From: Chloroflexota bacterium
GTDB lineage: Bacteria > Chloroflexota > Anaerolineae > Aggregatilineales > UBA2796
Direction of reading: 5' to 3'
DNA: 5,964 bases
Assembly (NCBI GenBank): GCA_003695215.1
Contig: RFIM01000043.1
Span: forward strand, 1-5,964
In this document: positions 1-5,617 of the stretch, piece by piece
How positions within the stretch are numbered: position 1 is the stretch's first letter
Layout of the letters: the number at the start of each line of letters is the position of its first letter
Position numbers and translations under genes: made by a program
Notes under the pieces: generated by a model
Database searches by the model: none
What the model saw: only the letters and a program-made list of their open reading frames with translations
What the model was told of the DNA's origin: nothing

Positions 1-549
1 ATTTTCAGCAGGTGCCTGCTGAAAAGAATCGACAATTGCATCGAGCAGATCGCCTGTGCCTGTGCCGTGCAGCGCGCTGATCGGATAGACGGCTTCGCCG
101 AGGCCGAGCGCGTAAAATTCAAAGGCATCAGTGCGGCGCGCTTCATTATCAGCTTTGTTGGCAGCGATCAGAATCGGCTTTTGAGTGCGACGCAAAATCT
201 CAGCAACTTCCTGATCAGCGGCTGTGATGCCCTGCGAGGCATCCACCAGCATGACGATGACGTCGGCGTCCTGAATGGCAATCAGCGCCTGAGCGCGGAT
301 TTGCGGCACAAAGTCGGCGCTGGCTTCAGAGAGCGGCGGCGCATCGGTGTGCCTTTCATACATTTCGATGCCGCCTGTATCCACAAGGGTGAAAGTCAGG
401 CCGCGCCACTCAGAGTCGCCGTAGATGCGGTCGCGCGTGGTGCCGGCGATCTCACTGGTCACTGAGCGCTGCTCGCCGATCAGGCGATTGAATAAGGTCG
501 ATTTGCCTACGTTCGGGCGCCCAACCAGGGCGACAATCGGTTTGCGCAT
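1..549 (-). CDS. der: Ribosome-assembly GTPase Der (EngA), N-terminal part, cut by left window edge
   Basis: Der is a two-GTPase-domain protein needed for maturation of the 50S ribosomal subunit in the cytoplasm. The first 183 codons are visible and contain essentially the whole first G domain. G1/P-loop is GRPNVGKST (residues 10-18), G2 lies in AGTTRD (35-40), G3 is DTGG (57-60), G4 is NKAD (131-134) and G5 is SALHGTG (158-164). The GRPNVGKST plus GTTRDR pairing and the MRKPIVALVG opening are typical of Der rather than Era or MnmE. Full-length Der is normally about 440-500 residues, so the second G domain and KH-like domain must lie beyond the window. The ATG at 549 is supported by an AGAGG ribosome-binding site (554-558) four bases upstream. 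The gene sits just downstream of tRNA-Val and a hairpin, and no separate promoter is obvious in the 43 bases between tRNA and start. Confidence 0.96.
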   Translation of the reverse strand, partial: MRKPIVALVGRPNVGKSTLFNRLIGEQRSVTSEIAGTTRDRIYGDSEWRGLTFTLVDTGGIEMYERHTDAPPLSEASADFVPQIRAQALIAIQDADVIVMLVDASQGITAADQEVAEILRRTQKPILIAANKADNEARRTDAFEFYALGLGEAVYPISALHGTGTGDLLDAIVDSFQQAPAEN

Positions 550-562
550 GCTGCCTCTAACG

Positions 563-586
563 AAAAGTCCCCGTGAACGCGGGGAC
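563..586 (-). terminator. Hairpin with short T run between tRNA-Val and der
   Basis: Read on the minus strand, a perfect 7-bp stem GTCCCCG/CGGGGAC (586-580 with 573-567) encloses a 6-base loop and is followed directly by TTTT (566-563). It starts six bases after the tRNA discriminator base. The form is that of a short Rho-independent terminator for the tRNA transcript, but the T run is only four bases long. Termination may therefore be partial, with readthrough feeding der. It could instead be a processing or stability element for the tRNA trailer. Confidence 0.55.
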
Positions 587-592
587 GTGCTG

Positions 593-665
593 TGGGCGCT
601 AAGGGACTCGAACCCCTGACACCTTCGGTGTAAACGAAGTGCTCTGCCAGCTGAGCTAAGCGCCC
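593..665 (-). tRNA. tRNA-Val (anticodon UAC)
   Basis: A complete 73-nt cloverleaf is present on the minus strand. The 7-bp acceptor stem is GGGCGCT/AGCGCCC (665-659 with 600-594) with discriminator A at 593. The D stem is GCTC/GAGC and the anticodon stem is CTTCG/CGAAG around loop TTTACAC, so the anticodon is TAC, reading GUA and other valine codons. The variable loop is 5 nt, and the T arm is AGGGG-TTCGAGT-CCCTT with one G-T pair. The 3' CCA is not encoded: the bases after the discriminator are CAG. CCA must therefore be added after transcription. Confidence 0.97.
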
Positions 666-676
666 GCTGAAGCTGT

Positions 677-706
677 ATTTTACAATAGCACTGGGCCAGC
701 GGTCAA
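677..706 (-). promoter_or_regulatory. Sigma-70-like promoter for tRNA-Val (and perhaps der)
   Basis: On the minus strand, TTGACC (706-701, 5/6 match to the -35 consensus) and TAAAAT (682-677, 5/6 match to the -10 consensus) are separated by 18 bp. Initiation would fall near 670, about five bases before the mature tRNA 5' end. The -35 box begins only five bases past the pspA stop codon. It is the only convincing promoter upstream of der in the window. Confidence 0.6.
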
Positions 707-711
707 GTGCG

Positions 712-1377
712 CTAAGCCAGGCCGAGCCGCTGACGGCGCTCTTCAAGCTGCGCCTCAAGGGCTAGATCGCCACCTTGCGCCTCGATCTCAGCCGAGAGCC
801 GACTGGTCGCCATCTCCAAGCGCGCATCGGCTGTATCCAGCTGTGCGCGCACGTCTTCCATGATTCGGCGCGTGTGGGAATCGGAAATTTTCTCGATATC
901 CTTGATCGAGCGCGCTACCAGGTTCTTGCTCTTGATCAATTCCAGCATTGTGGCAACTTGATCGCGCTGCGCTTGCAGCACGTCCACTTTGCTCTGCAGA
1001 ATCTGCACCATATCGGTCAACAGGTTGTAGGCGTGGCTCTGACGCTCGTACTGCGCCTTATAGGTCTGGGCGATCTCCATCAGGCTGTTCAGGCGCACCA
1101 TGCGCGCCTTCGCCAGCGATTCCTTGCCTGCTGTGAGCGCTTGATCGACTTGCAGGTCTAGGCGCGCCGCTTCGTCTGCCGCTTGATCGTACTTGGCGCG
1201 CAACGTCTTGACAGTGACTTTTAGATCGACTAAAGCGCTCTGGAGCAGCTTCATGCTGTTCTCAGCTTGGCGAATGTATTCGTCAAAAACAGCGAGTGAG
1301 TTCGTCTGCAACGCGCGATCCACGATGCTGTGCAACGTTGCCGAGATCAAGATACCGATTTTCTGTAGAAGGCTCAT
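712..1377 (-). CDS. pspA: PspA/IM30 (Vipp1) family membrane-stress protein
   Basis: The product is 221 residues, the usual length for PspA and close to other members of the PspA/IM30/LiaH family. These peripheral proteins form ESCRT-III-like helical assemblies on the inner face of the membrane and protect it under envelope stress. The N-terminus MSLLQKIGILISATLHSIVD is the expected amphipathic helix (residues 1 to about 22). The rest is almost entirely charged heptad-rich helix (about 25-210) with the family-typical stretch AVFDEYIRQAE near residue 30. There is no Vipp1-like extra C-terminal helix, so PspA is the better label. I start at the ATG at 1377, which gives the usual MSL opening. An in-frame TTG at 1380 directly precedes it, and a GGAG lies 10 bases upstream of the ATG. 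No pspB, pspC or pspF is visible nearby. The gene is divergent from the threonine synthase operon. Confidence 0.88.
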   Translation of the reverse strand: MSLLQKIGILISATLHSIVDRALQTNSLAVFDEYIRQAENSMKLLQSALVDLKVTVKTLRAKYDQAADEAARLDLQVDQALTAGKESLAKARMVRLNSLMEIAQTYKAQYERQSHAYNLLTDMVQILQSKVDVLQAQRDQVATMLELIKSKNLVARSIKDIEKISDSHTRRIMEDVRAQLDTADARLEMATSRLSAEIEAQGGDLALEAQLEERRQRLGLA

Positions 1378-1417
1378 CAATCAACTGCTCCAGACCTGCG
1401 AGCGCGATTTTGCCTTG

Positions 1418-1447
1418 ATTGTAGCGCTGCTATTGCACTTTTCACAA
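1418..1447 (-). promoter_or_regulatory. Sigma-70-like promoter for pspA
   Basis: On the minus strand, TTGTGA (1447-1442, 4/6 to the -35 consensus) and TACAAT (1423-1418, 5/6 to the -10 consensus) are 18 bp apart. Initiation would be near 1411, giving a leader of about 34 nt before the ATG at 1377. This is the best promoter match in the divergent region. Nothing here resembles a sigma-54 GG-N10-GC promoter, which drives psp in Escherichia coli. Confidence 0.45.
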
Positions 1448-1450
1448 AAA

Positions 1451-1482
1451 TTTGGCGAAGGAATGCCTGCACCTTTGGCGAA
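1451..1482. repeat. 9-bp direct repeat TTTGGCGAA in the divergent region, possible operator
   Basis: Two exact copies of TTTGGCGAA lie at 1451-1459 and 1474-1482, 23 bp start to start, roughly two helical turns. They sit between the pspA -35 box and the putative -10 of the rightward operon, a reasonable place for a regulator to touch both promoters. The match is short and could be chance, and no regulator gene is visible in the window. Confidence 0.3.
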
Positions 1483-1495
1483 TCGCTGTTATCAT
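1467..1495 (+). promoter_or_regulatory. Weak candidate promoter for the threonine synthase operon
   Basis: TATCAT at 1490-1495 is a passable -10 (4/6). Seventeen bases upstream, CTGCAC (1467-1472) matches the -35 consensus poorly. A promoter for the rightward operon is expected in this divergent gap because the pspA gene faces away, but I cannot place it firmly. The second copy of the direct repeat lies in the spacer. Confidence 0.2.
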
Positions 1496-1545
1496 TAGGC
1501 TGAGTCTAACTTTTGACGCGCACAGCGTCGTTGAGAGTGAGCGCC

Positions 1546-3192
1546 TTGGCTAAATCAAGCAAACGCATTGAGCTGCAATGCACCTATTGCGATTGGATCG
1601 GCTCGTATGAGCAGCCTGTCAACGCTTGCCCACAGTGCGGCGAGAGCATTCTGCGGGCGCGCTATGACCTTGCGGCGCTGAAGCGCAGCGGCTGGGTTGA
1701 TAAAGTGATAGCCCGTGAGCCAGGGCTATGGCGCTATCATGAACTGCTGCCGCTTTACGATACACAAAACATCGTCACGATGGGCGAAGGCGGCACACCG
1801 CTCTTGCATGCGCGCAATTTGGGCATGATGCTCGGCCTGAAGCACCTCTACATCAAGGATGAGCGCCAGGGCCCAACGGCTTCCTTCAAAGATCGGCAAG
1901 CCTCGGTCGCTATCTCCGTCATGCGCGAGCGCGGCATCCGCGAGGCTGTGGTGGCTTCCACAGGCAACGTGGCGATCGCCTACTCGGCCTTTGCAGCGCG
2001 GGCAGGCATCAAACTCTGGGCATTCCTGACCAGCATGGTGCCGGGCGAGAAAATGCGCGAGGCGGCGCTCTATGGCGGCGAAGTCATCAAAGTGACTGGC
2101 ACCTACGACCACACTAAGGTGGTTGCTAATGCTTTCGCCAAGCAGCGCGGCCTGTATGTGGATCGCGGCATCAAAAGCATCGCTGCCGTTGAGAGCATGA
2201 AGACCATGGCTTTTGAGATCGCCCAGCAGCTGGGTTGGCGCGCACCTGATTGGTTCATCCAAGCCGTCAGCGGCGGCATGGGCCCTATCGGCGTGGCAAA
2301 AGGCTTCGAAGAGCTGATGGAACTCGGCTTAGCCGATAAAATTCCGTCGCTGGGCGTGATTCAGTCAGCTGGTTGCGCGCCAATGGTGCGCGCCTTCAAA
2401 AATGGGCGCGCCGTGGCCACGCCTGTGGAGAATCCACAGACTGTGATCGCCACGCTCTCGACAGGCGATCCAGGGCGCGCCTACGAGCAGCTGAACAACT
2501 TGATCAGCGCGCACGGCGGCACAATGGAAGAGGCGACCGATGAGGAAGCCTTCAACGCGTTGCGCTTGCTGGCGCGCACAGAAGGGCTTTCGGTTGAGCC
2601 TGCTACAGCCGTCGCCTTCGCCGGGCTGATCAAACTGGCGCGGCGCGGCATCATCAAGTCAGATCAGCTGGTCATCGTCAACTGCTCAGGGCATACTTTC
2701 CCTGTCGAAAAGCAGATTCTGGGCGATCAATTCGCCCGCTCAGTGGATGTCAGCGCACAGAGCAGCCGAATCTCGCTGCCCGCCGAAGGCCTGTTGGCTG
2801 CCATTGAGCAAATGGAGACCACAGCGCGGCGCGTGGTCGTCATTGAAGATAACGCTGACGCCGGTCGGCTGATCGAGCGTATTTTGAAGGTGCGCGGCGA
2901 TTACGAAGTGCATTTGGCAAACGGCGGCGCCGAAGGTGTGGTCTTGGTGGAGCGCCTGAAGCCTGACGTCGTCATCACTGACCTGATGATGCCTGACATT
3001 GACGGCTTCAGCGTCATAGATGCGCTGAAGGCCGATCCAAGCACGGCGCACATCCCGATCATCGTGCTGACGGCCAAAGAGCTGACCGCGCATGAGCGCG
3101 TGCGCCTGAACGGTCAGATCGAGCAATTGCTGCAAAAAGGCTCGTTTATGGATGAGGACTTGTTACAGAGCATTGTCAAGGCGCTAGGCTGA
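1546..3192 (+). CDS. thrC: Threonine synthase fused to a C-terminal CheY-like receiver domain
   Basis: Threonine synthase converts O-phosphohomoserine to threonine with PLP. Numbering from TTG 1546 (548 residues), CTYC (12-15) and CPQC (28-31) form an N-terminal zinc-ribbon-like pair. TASFKDR (111-117) carries the PLP Schiff-base lysine K115, STGN is at 138-141, the glycine-rich phosphate-binding loop SGGMGPIG is at 242-249 and NCSGH is at 379-383. The enzyme part ends near residue 395 with HTFPVEKQILG. After a linker of about 35 residues, a full receiver domain covers about 429-548: acidic pair E434/D435, phospho-acceptor D479 in ITDLMMPDIDG, T509 and K531. That lysine lies in QKGS instead of the usual KP. 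Start choice is uncertain: no ATG is near, and TTG 1513 (559 residues) or GTG 1537 are alternatives. TTG 1546 has GAGAG (1533-1537) at 8 bases and gives MAKSSKRIELQC. The kinase gene follows after 21 bp. A relative of ThrC with another amino-acid substrate cannot be excluded. Confidence 0.9.
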   Translation: MAKSSKRIELQCTYCDWIGSYEQPVNACPQCGESILRARYDLAALKRSGWVDKVIAREPGLWRYHELLPLYDTQNIVTMGEGGTPLLHARNLGMMLGLKHLYIKDERQGPTASFKDRQASVAISVMRERGIREAVVASTGNVAIAYSAFAARAGIKLWAFLTSMVPGEKMREAALYGGEVIKVTGTYDHTKVVANAFAKQRGLYVDRGIKSIAAVESMKTMAFEIAQQLGWRAPDWFIQAVSGGMGPIGVAKGFEELMELGLADKIPSLGVIQSAGCAPMVRAFKNGRAVATPVENPQTVIATLSTGDPGRAYEQLNNLISAHGGTMEEATDEEAFNALRLLARTEGLSVEPATAVAFAGLIKLARRGIIKSDQLVIVNCSGHTFPVEKQILGDQFARSVDVSAQSSRISLPAEGLLAAIEQMETTARRVVVIEDNADAGRLIERILKVRGDYEVHLANGGAEGVVLVERLKPDVVITDLMMPDIDGFSVIDALKADPSTAHIPIIVLTAKELTAHERVRLNGQIEQLLQKGSFMDEDLLQSIVKALG

Positions 3193-3213
3193 AGCACAAA
3201 GGCAAAGGCAGCT

Positions 3214-4476
3214 ATGGATAACCGCATCACGATCTTGTATATCGAAGACGATCCGGGCAGCCAAGTGTTGGTCGAGCGTGTGCTAGGCGACGCAGGCTTT
3301 CACGTCGTCTCTGCCTCGCGCGGCTTAGAAGGGCTTGAAGCGGCTGCAAAGCACCTGCCGAACTTGATTCTGATGGATATCAACCTGCCTGATATGACAG
3401 GGCGCGAGATCACCACGCGCCTACGCGCTGATGAGCGCTTCCGCACTGTGCCAATTGTGGCGCTGACGGCACAAAGCCAAGCCGGCGAGCGCGAAAAAGC
3501 CATCGCTGCAGGCTTGACGGGCTACCTGACCAAGCCAATTGACATCGATGCCTTCCCAAGCCAAGTGGCGCACTATCTCTCAGGCGCTAAGGATACGGTC
3601 AGCATAGATGCTTTAGCGCAAGCACAATTTGAGTACAATAGCGAGCTAGTGCTGCGTCTTGAGCAGAAAGTGCGCGAGTTGGAACAAAGCAATGCCGAGC
3701 TGCGCCGTTTGGACAAAGTCAAGGAAGATTTCATCCAGCTAACCGCGCACGAATTGCGCACACCGATGACGCTGATCTACGGCTATAGCCGCCTGATCCA
3801 AGAATCGCCTGTGGTCAAGCGCCTCAAGAACGAATCGCCTGAAGTCAAGGCGTTCATTGACGGCCTGGTCGAGTCGATCGAGCGCATGTCTGGCGTCATC
3901 AATGAAATCCTAACCATCTCGCGAATCGCCACAGGGCGCATTGAGCTGGCTATCGGGCCCGTGAATATGGTGCGCTTGATGGAGCGCATCTTCCAAGACA
4001 TGGGGCAGGTGGCGCGCCAACGCAACCAATCTTTCACCTGCGATGTGCGCCAATTTCCAAATTTGATCCAAGCAGACGCTGATTTGCTGACTTTGGCGCT
4101 CTCAAACGTGATTGGCAACGCCATCAAGTACACGCCTGATGGCGGCGTGATCAGCGTGACAGCGCGCACCGATGCGAACAGCCTGCTGATCGCCGTCAAG
4201 GACACAGGCATTGGCATCAATAAGGATGAGCAGCAGCGCATCTTCGATCGCTTCTACACTGCCAACAATACGCAGCTGCATTCCACTAGCAAGACGGCCT
4301 TCCGCGGCGGCGGCTTGGGCTTAGGCTTGGCGATCTGCAAGGGCATCATCGAGGCGCATGGCGGCAAAATCTGGGTGGAGAGCGAAGGGCGCGATGAAGT
4401 CAAACTGCCTGGTAGCACTTTTTACATCGAGCTACCGCTGCACGCGCCTGCTATCCGCCGCATAACGACCGCCTGA
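3214..4476 (+). CDS. Soluble hybrid histidine kinase: receiver-HisKA-HATPase
   Basis: The 420-residue product has no signal peptide or membrane helix and so should be cytoplasmic. Residues 5-122 form a receiver domain with E11/D12/D13, phospho-acceptor D55 in LMDINLPD, T85 and K107 in TKP. A charged coiled coil (about 135-170) leads to HisKA, with H179 in TAHELRTP as the phosphorylated histidine. The ATPase domain has an N box around N302 (GNAIKYTPDGG), G1 DTGIG (330-334), F box FDRF (344-347) and G2 GGGLGLGLA (365-373), with a long lid between the F and G2 boxes. There is no PAS, GAF or HAMP sensor, so its input is probably phosphorylation of its own receiver or a partner protein. The ATG at 3214 has AAAGG (3204-3208) five bases upstream. 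It lies 21 bp after the threonine synthase-receiver gene, whose receiver is a natural phospho-transfer target. That pairing is inferred. Confidence 0.93.
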   Translation: MDNRITILYIEDDPGSQVLVERVLGDAGFHVVSASRGLEGLEAAAKHLPNLILMDINLPDMTGREITTRLRADERFRTVPIVALTAQSQAGEREKAIAAGLTGYLTKPIDIDAFPSQVAHYLSGAKDTVSIDALAQAQFEYNSELVLRLEQKVRELEQSNAELRRLDKVKEDFIQLTAHELRTPMTLIYGYSRLIQESPVVKRLKNESPEVKAFIDGLVESIERMSGVINEILTISRIATGRIELAIGPVNMVRLMERIFQDMGQVARQRNQSFTCDVRQFPNLIQADADLLTLALSNVIGNAIKYTPDGGVISVTARTDANSLLIAVKDTGIGINKDEQQRIFDRFYTANNTQLHSTSKTAFRGGGLGLGLAICKGIIEAHGGKIWVESEGRDEVKLPGSTFYIELPLHAPAIRRITTA

Positions 4477-4480
4477 GGAG
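4475..4480 (+). promoter_or_regulatory. Ribosome-binding site GAGGAG deciding the GTG start of the transporter
   Basis: GAGGAG overlaps the TGA stop (4474-4476) of the kinase and lies 12 bases before GTG 4493. No in-frame ATG or other start lies closer, and the ATG at 4497 is in a different frame. The overlap suggests that translation of the two genes is coupled. Confidence 0.5.
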
Positions 4481-4492
4481 CGATCTAGATCA

Positions 4493-5551
4493 GTGAATGA
4501 AAAGCCTAGCACGCGCAACCTGATCGCGCTGATCCTCTACCCTGCTTTCCTAGGTATGGCGCCTGTGCTAGGCAAGCTGGCACTCAACGGTCAAGCCGAT
4601 CCGTTCACCATTGCTGCCTTGCGCACTATCGCTGCCGCCGCTATTTTGTGGACGTTCTACCTGCTCTTTTGGCGCCGCTATATCTTCATCTATCCTGCAG
4701 GCCTGCTCGGCTGTGTCATGGTCGGCACAGTCAACGGCATTGGCTCGCTCTTCTATTACAACGGCTTGAATTACCTGGACGCTTCAGTGGCGCAGCTGCT
4801 CAACAGCACTTACCTGATCTTCGTGGTCATCCTGGCAGCCGCTGATGGTCACAAGCTCTCGCGGCGGACGCTGCTGCGCGCTTGGCTTGCCTTGATCGCC
4901 GTAGCGCTGATCACGCAAGGCGTACAGCACGAATTCAATTGGTTCGGCGTCGGCCTGATGATCGGCAACGCGATCTTGTTCGCGGGCACTTTCATCCTGA
5001 GCCAGCGCGTGCTGTATGAAATGCCCGCTCAGACTGTGGCGCTGTACGTGCTGACGACTATGGCTGTGGTCGTGGTTGTGGCGCGCCTGATCGTCAGCCG
5101 TGAATTCGCGCCGCTCAGTGGCGAGACGCTCAACGCCATCCTCGGGCTCGGATTGACCACAGCTTTGGCGCGCCTGACCATGTTCTTCAGCGTCAAGCGC
5201 ATGGGCAGCCTGCAGACTGTGCTGGTCGGCATTTCAGAGACAGCCGTGGCCATCCTGTTGGCCTTCATCCTGCTTGGCGACCAGTTGAACGCGACGCAGT
5301 GGCTGGGCGTCGGCATTTTGCTGGTCAGCTTGCTGCTGATTCGCCGCGAGGATATCCGCAGCCGCGAGACGGGCGAGATGTTGCCTGTGCCGCTCTCAGG
5401 CATTGGCTTCCCTTCTATCAGCTTTCAGCGCGCCGCTTTCACACGCGCCTTCCTGGGCGATCAAGCCATGCGCAGGCTCTCTGAGCGCCAGGATTTGACG
5501 CCTGAAGAAGCTGAGATGATTCAACGCCTGATCGACTCGCCGCGCTCGTGA
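4493..5551 (+). CDS. EamA/DMT-superfamily transporter with C-terminal cytoplasmic tail
   Basis: The 352-residue inner-membrane protein has about ten hydrophobic helices (roughly residues 9-30, 36-60, 66-88, 94-116, 126-143, 150-171, 178-200, 213-234, 240-263 and 266-284) in the two five-helix repeats of the EamA family. The segment ISETAVAILLAFILLGDQL (247-265) is a typical EamA second-repeat motif. Residues 285-352 are a hydrophilic tail, absent from most family members of about 290-300 residues, ending in LTPEEAEMIQRLID. The family includes exporters of amino acids such as threonine/homoserine (RhtA), cysteine pathway metabolites and others, and the substrate cannot be read from sequence. 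The start is GTG 4493, the only in-frame choice near the GAGGAG (4475-4480) that overlaps the kinase stop codon; its 12-base spacing is long. The gap to the kinase is 16 bp, so they are almost certainly cotranscribed. Linkage to threonine synthase makes threonine or homoserine export a reasonable guess only. Confidence 0.88.
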   Translation: MNEKPSTRNLIALILYPAFLGMAPVLGKLALNGQADPFTIAALRTIAAAAILWTFYLLFWRRYIFIYPAGLLGCVMVGTVNGIGSLFYYNGLNYLDASVAQLLNSTYLIFVVILAAADGHKLSRRTLLRAWLALIAVALITQGVQHEFNWFGVGLMIGNAILFAGTFILSQRVLYEMPAQTVALYVLTTMAVVVVVARLIVSREFAPLSGETLNAILGLGLTTALARLTMFFSVKRMGSLQTVLVGISETAVAILLAFILLGDQLNATQWLGVGILLVSLLLIRREDIRSRETGEMLPVPLSGIGFPSISFQRAAFTRAFLGDQAMRRLSERQDLTPEEAEMIQRLIDSPRS

Positions 5552-5617
5552 TGGCTAGGCTACACTTACACCTGAGCACACCTTTGAAGTCAGCTGGAAA
5601 GGACGCAAATTCGCGCC

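Noticed and set aside
67..465. Plus-strand open frame of 132 codons
   Set aside because: It lies wholly opposite the der G domain, whose five GTPase motifs are unmistakable; the frame is a shadow.
507..758. Minus-strand open frame of 83 codons
   Set aside because: It runs through the tRNA-Val gene and overlaps the ends of der and pspA in another frame; it is not a real gene.
775..1161. Plus-strand open frame of 128 codons
   Set aside because: It is antisense to the PspA coiled-coil frame, is rich in His/Arg/Leu and has no recognisable domain.
1193..1498. Plus-strand open frame of 101 codons ending in the divergent region
   Set aside because: It is mostly antisense to the pspA start, with a Cys/Arg-rich composition and no domain; it would also run through the pspA promoter.
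1970..1982. HIP1-like GCGATCGC octamer as seen in cyanobacteria
   Set aside because: I noticed only an isolated copy, so it gives no support for a cyanobacterial origin.
1726..2262. Minus-strand open frame of 178 codons
   Set aside because: It is long but lies opposite the catalytic core of threonine synthase; composition is His/Ala/Asp-rich, as expected for an antisense shadow in GC-rich DNA.
2700..2850. Possibility that the ThrC-receiver fusion is a frameshift or lost-stop artefact
   Set aside because: The linker reads in one frame without interruption, there is no start codon with a ribosome-binding site at the receiver boundary, and both domains are complete.
2740..3135. Minus-strand open frame of 131 codons
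   Set aside because: It is antisense to the receiver domain fused to threonine synthase and has no motif of its own.
3783..4241. Minus-strand open frame of 152 codons
   Set aside because: It is antisense to the HisKA and ATPase domains of the kinase, with Ser/Arg/Met-rich shadow composition.
5029..5403. Minus-strand open frame of 124 codons
   Set aside because: It is antisense to the C-terminal helices of the transporter and has a Ser/Thr/Arg-rich shadow composition.
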